Part shown: piece by piece, positions 11,809 to 21,988 of the stretch
How positions within the stretch are numbered: position 1 is the first letter of the stretch
Layout: each line of letters starts with the position of its first letter
DNA from: Mya arenaria
Lineage: Eukaryota > Mollusca > Bivalvia > Myida > Myidae
DNA: 64,000 nt
Direction of reading: 5' to 3'
Assembly (NCBI RefSeq): GCF_026914265.1
Contig: NC_069128.1
Coordinates: forward strand, 28,711,960 to 28,775,959
Notes under the pieces: generated by a model
Databases searched by the model: none
The model's input: only the letters and a program-made list of their open reading frames with translations
What the model was told of the DNA's origin: nothing
Translations under genes and position numbers: made by a program

Positions 11809-12233
11809 AAACAGGTAGATGGCATAAACCAACCGCAAAACCTTATAATGAAAGAGCATGCCTATTTTGTAACACTCTTGAAGACGAATATCACTTTTTA
11901 CTTGAATGTGAATTGTATGCTGAACTACGAGAAATGTATATCAAACCATATTACTTTAAAAGACGGAATATGTTTAAGTTTATTGAGTTGATGACCCCTC
12001 AAAAAGCTGTTGTTAATAGAAATTTGGCGATGTACGTGTATAAAGGGTTCGAATTACGAAAAACTTTCCATATGTATTATGAGTAGAAAACATATCCTCT
12101 TTTTGCTGTTAATACATCATGTCTTGCGACCTATGACTTATTTTAATTAATTAATTAATGCACGTTTTATAATGTGTATACTCATGGACATATTGTCTAG
12201 TGTATTATGAAATAAAACATAAAAAAAAAAACA
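11805..12233 (+). mobile_element. 5'-truncated LINE fragment with poly(A) tail
   Basis: The frame beginning METGRWHKP contains CLFC, then EDEYHFLLEC and Y-x2-LR. This is the Cys/His cluster usual at the C-terminus of non-LTR retrotransposon reverse transcriptases. The frame ends at 12086 and a short A/T-rich tail follows, with AATAAAACAT and a run of A at about 12219-12231. The left end coincides with the break in receptor C. The frame shows no break in this part. Confidence 0.8.
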
Positions 12234-12285
12234 TATGAAAAGCAAGTGTTAGAAAATCGGGCATCAACTTCCCCACACTTCACAC

Positions 12286-12811
12286 CTTACTCTTCGAGGA
12301 TGAGTTCCGCTCAAACTGGCATCTTTTTCACATTATTTCGTTTGAACGACTGTTTTCATAGTCGTCATTTAACATGTCAGAAATACCGGGCGGATTGTGT
12401 TGCTGATGTTTAGTAAACAAAATTGACACTTTTATTTGCTTTCAATAAGAGAAAAAAAATGCAATATATCATTTTTCAAATATATTAACCACAATCCGTT
12501 GCCTGAAGCAATAAGTTAGTGAAATCCTTAGGGGCCGGGAATTAGGAGACCGGATGAGACCGGATAATACGGCGAGAGACCGGGAAATAGTATCGCCCAG
12601 AAATACCCCATGTGTCGATCAGGCAGTCCATGATTAAAACAAGCCTTCGACACGAGATCGCTCGATGCTTCTTCATTTTCAGCTGTCTTGGCTGGATACA
12701 TCTCTACTCGTTGGTTAATGAAATTACATCGGCCTAGTGAGAATACAACTGAGGCACACATCAGTGAATGTTCTGTTGGGCTTGAATGGAATTTCTTCAG
12801 CTTAACCATAC
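12286..12811 (-). pseudogene. Nuclear receptor pseudogene P1
   Basis: A degenerate ligand-binding domain remnant. The minus strand still reads SPTEHSLMCASVVF and GRCNFINQR, matching PTEHALMCALVVF and GRCKLINPR in gene E, followed by frameshifts and losses. A 210-bp insertion at about 12388-12597 splits it within the codons near SDMF. A paralogous copy with the same insertion lies at 19116-19711. No DNA-binding domain remains. Confidence 0.8.
12388..12597. mobile_element. MITE-like insertion in pseudogene P1
   Basis: Flanked by direct repeats CAGAAATACC at 12378-12387 and 12598-12607; intact receptors have one copy followed by CCTTGTGTCGAC. If the duplication is 9 bp, the element starts GGGCGGAT and ends ATCGCCC, a short imperfect inverted repeat. 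An internal inverted pair CGGATTGTG / CACAATCCG is also present. It has no coding capacity. Confidence 0.75.
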
Positions 12812-13004
12812 ACTATGTCTTATTAAGCTGTTGCCGTTAAATGTATATCCGGATCATATATCCCATTAATTGCAGATTCGTTAAATTTCACCTTTTCAAT
12901 GTACTGTTAAAACAATGACTAAGCATGAAAGGCGAAGGGTATATTCCATCGGGTATCATCATTTAATTACCCTACGACCTAATCTTCTTCCGGAATGAGC
13001 TCTG

Positions 13005-14591
13005 CTAAAAAAGCATCTTCTCTTGCATAATCTCGTTTGTATGAAATTCTTGGCAGTCGTCATTAAACATGTCAGAAATGCCCCTTGTGTCGACAAGGCA
13101 GTCCATGATTTTAGCAAACCTTCGAGACGAGTCCGCGTGTTGTCTTCTCACTTCCATTTGCAGACGATCGGCTGTCATGGCTTGGCACTTTTCGACTAAT
13201 CGTGGGTTGATGAGCTTGCATCGGCCGGTTGAGAACACAACTAAAGCACACATCAACGCATTTTCTGTTGTGTTTGGATTGAGTTTCTGTAGCTTGACAT
13301 GGCAATGTAACATTTGATCAAAGTTCCGCTTTGAAATGTATTTGTCTACTACGTCTTCTTCATGATAAACCTTTCCCATTCGTATAAAGATTTTGTCTTC
13401 AGCACTAAATTCCCTGAAAGTTAATAAGATATCTAATTCATTAATACTTGCTTTGATAAGATTGACCTGGTCACGCACTGGCATAGACGAATACAATGGT
13501 ATTTCTTTTACAAAGTCACAAATGCTCTCAAGCCACTCGTCCAGTTCCTGTACACTTTCCTCAATGTCAGCAACACGTCCATCTATATCAAGTCCGTGTT
13601 GTTTGTAAATCTCCGTAAACTCGGTCCAACTAATTGCCTTCAAACTTCCAAACAGTTCTGTCCTCCGTTTATGATTTTCTGCCGCATCTTCAAGAGCTTT
13701 TGGGACATCTTCATCCTTTAGATTGCCCACTGAAAAGATTCGCATTATACCTAATAGTTCTGCCATTTTCCTGACAATGTCATCAGTAAACTCGTTCGGC
13801 TTCTCAGATCCAATACAACATCGCGATAGCTTTGAGTAAACGATAGCTAGCGATGCATCTAAATCCATGACGCTTTCTTGGTTTTTAACTTGTTTTTCTT
13901 TATCACTATCTCCCTCTACTTGTGTGCTTGCACCTGTCGAAGACTTTGCCTCAATTATGGTTTCTGTTCGCTTGGACAGTTTGTATCTACCTATACTCGA
14001 TTTTTCTTTTGACATTCCTACCTCAAGGCATTTCTTTAATCGGCAGCCTTTACAGTGTCCTCTGGCCTTATCATTAAGAACACAATTACCTCCCTTTTTA
14101 CAAGTGTAACTATCTTTCCTTAACAAATACCTTCTGAAACACCCTTTGCATGCCGCACATGAAATGACGCCGTAATGGCAACCACATGCCTTAGCACCGC
14201 ACACGTAACAAGGCGGAAACGTTAGCTTGGCAGTTTCTCGATTTGGCCGTGCATTATCCTCAAAAATGTTATCATCGTTTCTTGTGAGATCTTTAGTTTG
14301 CATTTGATACACATGTTCCGTTCTACACACGTCTTTTAAGTCAATGATATCACAACTTCGTTCGGCATCAGAATTTGAATTCCACGGTGATAGCATGAAG
14401 TCCGTGGGAGGACTGCTGCTTTCTGTTGTGTTGGATATACATGTAATATCGTCATTAGGTGCTCTATGGACCATGTCGGTCATCGGCAGCAGTGTCCCGT
14501 CTTGTTCGAGAGTGTCGCTGTTCAATGTCGAATCATTGTAAACATTCACAAAGCTTTCATCATCACCGAAAACTTCTGATGGCTGAGCCAT
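13005..14591 (-). CDS. Nuclear receptor D, 528 residues, frameshifted C-terminus
   Basis: Near-twin of gene E. N-terminal domain is residues 1-127 and the DNA-binding domain 128-193, with all eight zinc cysteines and P-box CAACKG. Residue 151 is Cys in KGCFRR where the other copies, and nearly all receptors, have Phe. The ligand-binding domain is full length until the frame ends at EKMLF. Compared with B and E one base is missing in the T-run at about 13009-13014. In the shifted frame the lost tail FLAELIPEED is still readable, ending at TAG near 12981. The AF-2 helix is therefore absent. The start codon matches E. It may be a recently disabled gene or a receptor without ligand-dependent activation. 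No coding intron. Confidence 0.85.
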   Translation of the reverse strand: MAQPSEVFGDDESFVNVYNDSTLNSDTLEQDGTLLPMTDMVHRAPNDDITCISNTTESSSPPTDFMLSPWNSNSDAERSCDIIDLKDVCRTEHVYQMQTKDLTRNDDNIFEDNARPNRETAKLTFPPCYVCGAKACGCHYGVISCAACKGCFRRYLLRKDSYTCKKGGNCVLNDKARGHCKGCRLKKCLEVGMSKEKSSIGRYKLSKRTETIIEAKSSTGASTQVEGDSDKEKQVKNQESVMDLDASLAIVYSKLSRCCIGSEKPNEFTDDIVRKMAELLGIMRIFSVGNLKDEDVPKALEDAAENHKRRTELFGSLKAISWTEFTEIYKQHGLDIDGRVADIEESVQELDEWLESICDFVKEIPLYSSMPVRDQVNLIKASINELDILLTFREFSAEDKIFIRMGKVYHEEDVVDKYISKRNFDQMLHCHVKLQKLNPNTTENALMCALVVFSTGRCKLINPRLVEKCQAMTADRLQMEVRRQHADSSRRFAKIMDCLVDTRGISDMFNDDCQEFHTNEIMQEKMLF

Positions 14592-14655
14592 GTTTGTGCA
14601 TAAGCATTTGGGTGTAGTCTTGCTGGTATTCCCTTTCAGACTCCGTTCTTAACAA

Positions 14656-15000
14656 CCTGAAATGCCGGTGCAAACTTACATTATAACACAACTATAATCA
14701 TTAAACTATTCATATGTATGCTTACAGAGTTAAAACTGGAATCCCGGTAAACATAAACACGTTTTCAATGCTAAATTTGCCATAAGGACACGTTTGTTAA
14801 TGCAGGCTAGAGATATATCTTAAATCGATGACTTTAATTATGCATGTATACGCCCATAAAAAGTCACAACAGAAGCTGTCGATCAAATCAAGGTATCAAT
14901 AAAGTTATCTTTAAGGAAAACATATACGTGTGATGGTAATAGAGTTTAAATCTTTTTCACAACTTGGTAACCAACAAGTAATCAAGTCAGTATCACGGGT
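14656..15000 (-). promoter_or_regulatory. Upstream block of gene D, with defective splice donor
   Basis: The acceptor GCATTTCAG|GTTGTTAAG lies 65 bp before the ATG. The matching upstream donor reads AAAG|ATAACTTT at 14909-14904, so the expected GT is AT. The block is cut at about 14993 by a MITE and resumes near 15431. An intact donor exists in a further duplicate block at 16285-16605. Confidence 0.45.
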
Positions 15001-15430
15001 GGCAGATACGTTGACAGGACCCCCCCCCCCCCTTTTGCCACGCCCCACCCCCTCCAAAACAATCAAGACCAAAAATGAATGGAAAATGATCATCAATCAC
15101 AAAAACCTGAATATCAGGCCAAAAAAATCACATTTTTTTTAATTATTACAATGTACTTATTATAAGTAATAACTCAGGCCTGTAAACCATAGGTTTATAG
15201 GTCCGTGGTAATAATAGTAATTATTGGGATTTGTTTTCGTGGATTTTTTTGGTTGAAACATAGGTTTTTGTGAATAATGGTAATGTTCAAATCATTTTTG
15301 GTCTATTTTTTTATCTTTGTTTTATTGTTAACCTCTTTATTAATATTTTTATTATTTATTTATTTGTGTGTGTGTGAGGGGGGGGGGGGGCAAATAGGGT
15401 GGGTCCGTCAACGTATCTGCCGCCTGTGGA
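14994..15430. mobile_element. MITE with C-run and G-run ends
   Basis: Inverted ends: GGCAGATACGTTGACAGGAC (from 15001) and GGGTCCGTCAACGTATCTGC (to 15420), with a C-run inside the left end and a G-run inside the right. The copy upstream of E (24002-24447) is flanked by CAGCAT on both sides; here the flanks are CAGTAT and CAACAT. The orphan block at 16.5 kb shows the empty site. No coding capacity. Confidence 0.75.
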
Positions 15431-15950
15431 CAACATATATAACCATTCATAGCTAAATATAAAAGTCGATGCCAACATACCTTCAAATACCACTATATTA
15501 AGTTCACTAGTATCACTGTAAATACTTCGGGATCGACCAAACAGTTAATATCTGTGCGTTTTCAGCTCTTAAATACACGGTTACAACTTTGTTATCACTA
15601 ATTAATGTTTTCCATAAATGCATTATTTAGTAAGTAGTTAAAGGTGTACCACTCAATATATGTGTGTTATACATGTGTATGTATTAATTTTAAATAAGAG
15701 TGTCACAATAATCAGTTAAATTGTTATAATGAACTGACATCCTGTTTAACATAAACAAATACTCAATGTTTACTGTGTGAGCAAAATGACCCGCTCGATA
15801 CTAGAAAGGTAAATAAGATAAGAGACTATATAGTGAACATTACCTAAAACTTAACTTAAACTGCATGTTATTACTCTCTTGGACCTAAAAAAATACATTT
15901 AATTCGGGTATACAGACCCTACCTACGAAATAGGTGCCGACCCTACAGTT
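15431..15950. repeat. Upstream flank of D duplicated upstream of E
   Basis: Nearly identical to 24448-24970. It is the distal part of the segmental duplication carrying D and E, and ends in a dispersed repeat around CTACGAAATAGGTGCCGACC. Confidence 0.8.
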
Positions 15951-16140
15951 TTTATAGTCAGTTGTTAAAATTAATATTACCTTTTTTTGTTTTGTTTTTT
16001 TAAGTGTGTGTTTTAAAATGTAGTTTAAAACCATTTAATTACAGCTTCACATTAACATCATTCAGCCTAATAAAAAATGAAAAAAAAATAAAAAGCCCAC
16101 ATGTTTTTTATTAGGATGTAACCCTAACCAAACCATGTTT
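15900..16140. repeat. Dispersed repeat, copies near 31.2 and 42.1 kb
   Basis: Contains CCGACCCTACAGTTTTTAT, TGTGTGTTTTAAAATGTAG and GGATGTAACCCTAACC. Diverged relatives lie at 24900-24970 joined to 31158-31340, and at 41960-42230. Type unknown. Confidence 0.65.
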
Positions 16141-16284
16141 TGGCTTTGTTAATATGTTTGTAATCATGTTAATTCATATATTAAAGCGGTTGTGCTATCA
16201 TGATTGTTTTGATGATCATAAGCTGTATATGCTTGTATCTAAATAAATGTTATATTCTTTTCTGTTCTGATAATGTAAATGTTT

Positions 16285-16605
16285 AGGATACGTACAGGCT
16301 TTAGATATATCTTAAATCGACACTTCATTAAGAATGTATATATATATGCCCATAAATACTGACAATAACGAAAGCTAATAATAAAGCTGTAGATAAAACC
16401 AAGGTATCAATAAACTTACCTTTATGGAAAACAACGGTTATTTAGAGTTTTAATCCTTTTTCACGACTAGTGTGCCAACAACTAACAAACCAGTCAGCAT
16501 ATAACCAGTCATGTAGCTAAATATATTCCCTGTGCATACATACATGTATATTATCGACTAGATTTGTCGTTGGGTTAATTTCTGTGACATTAAAGTGACA
16601 CTCTT
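16285..16605 (-). promoter_or_regulatory. Orphan receptor upstream block (distal to D)
   Basis: Homologous to the upstream blocks of A and B. It retains an intact donor AAAG|GTAAGTTTATTG on the minus strand (intron would start at 16419). It could serve as an alternative first exon for D, giving an intron of about 1.76 kb to 14657, or be the relic of a lost gene copy. Confidence 0.4.
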
Positions 16606-17186
16606 ATGAAAAATCAATACACACACTATGACAAACATAATTTTTTAGTGAAAAACCTTTATTTATTCTTTTTGGTATATTAAAACACTTATATTAATTG
16701 TGTTAATCTTATTCAGGAGTAAGAGTGCATCTCTAATGCTTGGATTAATTCAAGTTATCTAGGCGATGATGCATTTTTATAGTTAATGCTTGCAAACTCT
16801 TTTGCACACCAAACATGTATTATGACGCAGTATTTGTTAACTAAAAAAAGGTTTTGTTGATATTTTTTTCATTGCTGTTGATTTTTTTTCAGCCTTCATG
16901 TTTGTCTTCATCCTTAATTGGTCTGGTCTGTAATGTCCGTGATCCGTTGCAGAAAATTATCTTTTCCCGTGCTTGGCATATGGCATTTCCACATACTATT
17001 CAGTCAATTTTGTATCAACAAAACGCTATATCTACTTTGAACAGAAAACATATTCACCTGTTCTTGTTCATGTTAATCCAAATATTCTTGCTATCACTTT
17101 TTTTAGAAAATCACTTTTTGGCTTTTTATCCCACCAAGTGAGCGCAGGGAAATGCAAAAATTATTTTTTATGTATCGTCAAAGTTC

Positions 17187-17762
17187 GGTAGCTTGCCACA
17201 GTATCTTCGCGAACAAATACCACAGACAATTTAACAAACAACCAATTATCCGCTTCGAAACAGACATAATTATGTCACCATACCTAGACGTTTAAATATT
17301 TACTCGAAATCAACAATCCCATCTTCCATAGATTTGTGGAACCGGCTTGATGTTCACCTTCGTAACTGTAACACGCTTCATGAATTTAAGGCACGTTTAA
17401 AAGATACACACAAAGGCTCAATTGTTCCGCAATATTATCTTGTCGGGGATAGACTTTCAAATATACACCACACAAGAATCAGAAATACTTGTAGCAACCT
17501 TAACGCACATCTCCACATAAACTTTCTTCGAGATAATCCTATTTGTGACTGTGGACAAGGCACAGATGATGCAAAACATTATTTCTTTAAATGTATTGGA
17601 TACGGCGAAGAACGCGTGTTATATTTTCGAAATACTCTAATATTTCATCCTTTAAGTACATCTAAATTATTATATGGGATAGAAGATAACACAGTCGATG
17701 AAAACAGTGTGCTTTTTCTTGAAGTTCTCAAGTACATAAAATTAACGAAACGTTTCTTTTGA
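17187..17762 (+). mobile_element. LINE reverse-transcriptase C-terminal fragment
   Basis: The frame reads LPQYLREQIPQTI, one stop, then PLRNRHNYVTIPRRLNIY and WNRLDVHLRNCNTLHEFKAR. Further on come GDRLSNIHHTRIRN and the Cys/His cluster C-x-C then HYFFKC. This is the typical C-terminus of a non-LTR retrotransposon protein. It differs from the 11.8-kb fragment. The internal TAA and lack of upstream domains make it a dead 5'-truncated copy. The 3' tail reaches about 18060, with AATAAAATATG. Confidence 0.8.
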
Positions 17763-18060
17763 TATCACCCTCACTCACGATATAAACGGTCTGGGATGTT
17801 ATAACATTGTATTTTCTTTTGGTGGCAACCAATTCTTTTTTTTTCAAAAGTAATTAACGTTTTCTCATCGTTCTAGTTACGTTTAATCATAGATTTAAAC
17901 GGCATTGACGCTATATTGACGCCTGGGAAGGGCTGAAACTAATGTTGTAATAACTTGTAGCCCAACCCATTTGTTCTTTTTGCTTTATTTGATTGTAAGT
18001 GTACGTGTAGATTGTATGCAAAATAATTATGTTTACAAAAGAGCAATAAAATATGATTAA

Positions 18061-19069
18061 ACTAAAATTCCATGCATTTCGGCACTATCCGTTTACACAT
18101 CAGCCGTTGGATAATTTGACCACGAAGGAATCGTTTAAACAGCATATGTCCCAACAAGTATTAAAAGTATCAACAACTTTGCGGTGAATCAAGCAATTGT
18201 TGCTCGCCGCTGCCATAAATCTGACACCGTTGGACATTAGCTCTATCAGACACTGGCCATAATGCCACATTTCTTAAACTGCCAGAACATTAACTTCTCT
18301 CCTAATGAATTGACTATCATGTGGTTAAACAAATTTAATGATTGAAATTGTTTTAATATTTAACTAATTATTGGCAGATGCTGAAAGTTTAAGTCTGACA
18401 AAAGATGGGATGCAATGTTGTGAGCATAGAAGCTCCGCCTCTATATGCAAATTAGTAACCGCCCTGCTAAGGCACCAAGTTGGAACCCCTAGAAGTATCA
18501 AAGAGAGGCAGTATAATTCAGACTATTGATGTACTCACATGTTATACACTTGTAGAATAAATGTACTAAAACTTTAAGTGCCTTTATTACATACCTACAT
18601 TGAAACACAACATGTGTGTGCGTATGTGCGTGTGTGCGTGTGTGTGTGTGTGAGAGAGAGAGAGAGCTTAACCATACTGATAGAAGGTTATATTATATAA
18701 ATATGAAGATAATGAGTTATTTTACTCTATGTGAAAATAAATGAGAAAAAATAGATAGAAGTTGCCTAAGTCTAAAAGTTGTTTGCGATGTTGCTCCTCA
18801 AACGTGTACCTTTCTCCTCGCTTTTACTGCGTACATTACATTGATTGTGCTTTTGTACATGGGCATTTTAAACACATCTGGATGACGTAGACCATAAAAA
18901 TAAGTACACGCATACACGCACCCGTATAAGTAGTGGTTTGTTAACAACTTTTTATTGACACATAGATTCACCCTTAGTTTAGAGTTAAACATCACGAGTG
19001 TTATATGTTCTCTAGTTCACCTATTGAATCATTTTGTTTGTCCAAAACATTAGTTTAATGACCAACTAT
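18061..19069. other. Spacer with GT/GA microsatellite
   Basis: A (GT)n(GA)n tract lies at about 18612-18667. Sequence at 18790-18970 is weakly similar to 21540-21840 (shared CCCGTATAAGTAGTG), a diverged downstream flank of the receptor cluster. No gene seen. Confidence 0.5.
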
Positions 19070-19115
19070 GAAAAACAAGTGTTAGAAAATAACTTCCCCA
19101 CACTTCACACCTTAC

Positions 19116-19711
19116 TCTTCCGAGATGAGTACCGCTCAAACTGGCATCTTTTTCACATTATTTCGTTTGACCGACTGTTTTCATTTCATAGTCGTCATTT
19201 GACATGTCAGAAATACCGGGCGGATTGTGTTGCCGATGTTTGGTAAACAAAATTGACAATTTTATTTGCTTTCAAAAGGAGAATAAATGCAATATATCAT
19301 TTTTCAAATATATTAACCACAATCCGTTAATAAGTTTTTGCAATCCTTAGGGGCCGGGAATTAGGAGACCGGATGAGACCGGATAATACGGCGAGAGACC
19401 GGGAAATAGTATCGCCCAGAAATACCCCTTGTGTCGACCAGGCAGTCCATGATTAAAACAAGCCTTCGACACGAGATCGATGTCTCTTCACTTCCAGTTG
19501 TCAACGGTGGCTGGATACATCTCGACTTATCGTAGGTTAATGATCTTACATCAGCCTAGTGAGAATACAACTGAGGCACACTTCAGTGAATGTTCTATTG
19601 CAATCGTAAAAACTCGGCCTTCTCCGGCAAGCTTCGAGATAGACCATATCTTGATACTAGCCGAGGAGTTCCGATTGGTTCTGTTGGGCTTGAATGGAAT
19701 TTCTTCAGCTT
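19116..19711 (-). pseudogene. Nuclear receptor pseudogene P1' (duplicate of P1)
   Basis: Paralogue of P1 sharing the same insertion with repeats CAGAAATACC (19208-19217 and again near 19418). It adds a private 77-bp insertion at 19601-19677. The ligand-binding-domain codons are frameshifted and partly deleted. The frame at 19480-19713 is on the opposite strand and not a gene. Confidence 0.75.
19601..19677. mobile_element. 77-bp MITE with 9-bp target duplication
   Basis: Flanked by GTTCTATTG (19592-19600) and GTTCTGTTG (19678-19686). P1 at 12.77 kb shows the empty site. Ends are CAATCGTAAAAACTCGGC and GCCGAGGAGTTCCGATTG, partly inverted. Related ends occur in the MITE at 39242-39571 and in sequence near 35130. 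Confidence 0.75.
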
Positions 19712-19915
19712 AACCGTACACTATGTCTAATTAAGCTGTTGCCGTTAAATGTATATCCGGATCATATATCCCATTAATTCCTGATTCGTCAAATTTCGCC
19801 TTTTCAATCATTGTCATTGTTCACAATACAAGTATGTACTGTTAAAATAATGGCCATGTATGAAAGGCGAAGGGTATACTCCATCGGGTATCATCATTTA
19901 ATTACCCTACGACCT

Positions 19916-20566
19916 AACCTTCTTCCGGAATGAGCTCTTCTCTCGCATAATCTCGTTTGTACGAAATTCTTGGCAGTCGCCATTAAACTTGTCAGAAATG
20001 CCCATTGTGTCGACAAGGCAGTCCATAATTTTAGCAAACCGTCGAGACGAGTCCACGTTGCAGACGATCGGCTGTCATGGCTTGGCACTTCTCGACAAAT
20101 CGTGGTTTGATGAGCTTGCATAGGCCGGTTGAGAACACAACTAACGCACACATCAACGCATGTTCTGTTGTATTTGGATTGAATTTCTGTAGCTTTACAA
20201 ATCATTGTGACATCTGATCAAAGTTCTGCTTAGAAACGTATTTGTCTACTACGTCTTCTTCATGATAAGCCCTTCCCGTTCTTATTAAGATTTTGTGTTA
20301 AGCAATAAATCCCCTAGTTTAATAAGATATCTTATTCATTAATACTTGCTTTGATAAGCTTGACCTGATCACGCACTGGCAAAGACAAAAACAATGGTAC
20401 CTCTTTCATAAAGCAGCACGCTCTGTCAAACCAACTGTCCAGTTCCTTAGCAGAGAACTCCATGTCAGCTACCCGTCCATCTATATCAAGTCCGTGCTGC
20501 CTATACATCTCAGTAAACTCAGTCCAGCTAATTGCCATTAAACTTCCAAACGGTTCTCTTCTAATA
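19916..20566 (-). pseudogene. Nuclear receptor pseudogene F
   Basis: Ligand-binding-domain remnant closest to D and E. Its 3' flank matches D (GGTATCATCATTTAATTACC). The segment AISWTEFTEMYRQHGLDIDG through LPVRDQVKLIKASINE is readable. Downstream it has stops, frameshifts and a missing segment where the others read RLQLEVRRQH. Homology ends abruptly near 20566, before the hinge and DNA-binding domain. Confidence 0.8.
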
Positions 20567-21988
20567 TGTGCAGATAACCGTAAACATGTCATATATTCTT
20601 TCTTAAAATGTCGTTTTTGATCTGCGCTTTTACTATTTATACAAAACTTCTCACAATACTAATTTGGGCATATCATTGATCGAGGAGATTATATTTCGTC
20701 AATAGATCACTGCACATCGTTATATATTCAAATTGAACATGAAATGGGTTTCCCTGACTTGTCAACATGCACCACTCATGCTCATCATAGAACCCCTCTT
20801 GCAGCACTGCATCCCTACTGCATCAAACTAATCCTACAAAAATACTAGTAATTACTTATTCAAATCAAGATATAGAGTATTTCAATCAATGCATTTAGTT
20901 AACACTTTTCTTTTATTTCTCGAAGTAGGGAAGAGTAGGAGCTTAACAAAAGGTATGGAAAAGTAGGAAAAGAAGGGCTCACTTGCAAGCTTGCGTCTGA
21001 CAAATGCTTCTTTCATATAATTGCAAACATTTTAACCGGACAGAAAATATAGAATCAAAGTTCTATAAGTCGATCTTACGAAATATTCGTTGGTAAGATG
21101 ACCATCTGTAGGTGTTAAAGTCATAAAGCAATGTTTTTGTCGTAGCTACTGCTATGCAAAGTCCAAGTTCTCAATTCGTTTCGAACGTGGACTGGTTGCA
21201 ACTGTCGCTTCAACCGTTATACAACTGATTTTAGTTATGTATCATGCAAATTGTGAGAAATGCTTTAAAAGCAGCACATGCAGCATAGTGTAAAATAATC
21301 TCTATAAAGAAGTTCTTGGAACAAGTGTATTTACAATCAACCATATACAAAACGTTCTTGGAAATTAATGTATGCACAATAAAAAACAAACATTAGGCCC
21401 TCATTGATTGTTTGGAAACGCAGATAATAGAGATGTTACGACAACGAACTCGACGTGAACTTGTACGCGTAGCTACAGGTACAGAAAGTAGTTGCAGTTG
21501 AGTATGTGATTTTCCTATTTGAAGTTGTACTTTTCGGCTCGCTGTCATGGCATAAATCACTTTTGTCATTTTTTCGTACATGTAAATTTTAATCGTGTAC
21601 AATATATACTAATCTTTCTGCAATTACTTCCGAGAGACAGAGTAGTTGGCCTCCCATGTTGTCTTGTCTTCCTTGACCATCTTGGTGAATCAGGGATAGC
21701 GCGGCTACTGTTTAAAGACAAGGCGGTTCTCTCGGTAGTAATTGAAGAAAGGTTTGCATTTGCAATTGACGTAATGCACAAAAACACGGACACACGAGCA
21801 ACTACCCGTATAAGTAGTGTTTCGCAACCTCTCTATTGACAAATGTGTATGCACCGCAAGTCCAACCGGAACAATAATCCAATAAAATCCAGAGTACAAA
21901 ACCACAAAGTTACCGACTGTTCTTTATGTAAGACCTGAAAGGTAAAGGTGGTAGGCTATCTGGCATCAACGTCCCTTAAACCTTACTC
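20567..21988. other. Spacer and 3' flank of gene E
   Basis: The part at about 21240-21420 is diverged from the 3' flanks of B and C (GAGAAATGCTTT, CAAGTGTATTTACAA). The remainder holds nothing I recognise. Confidence 0.5.
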
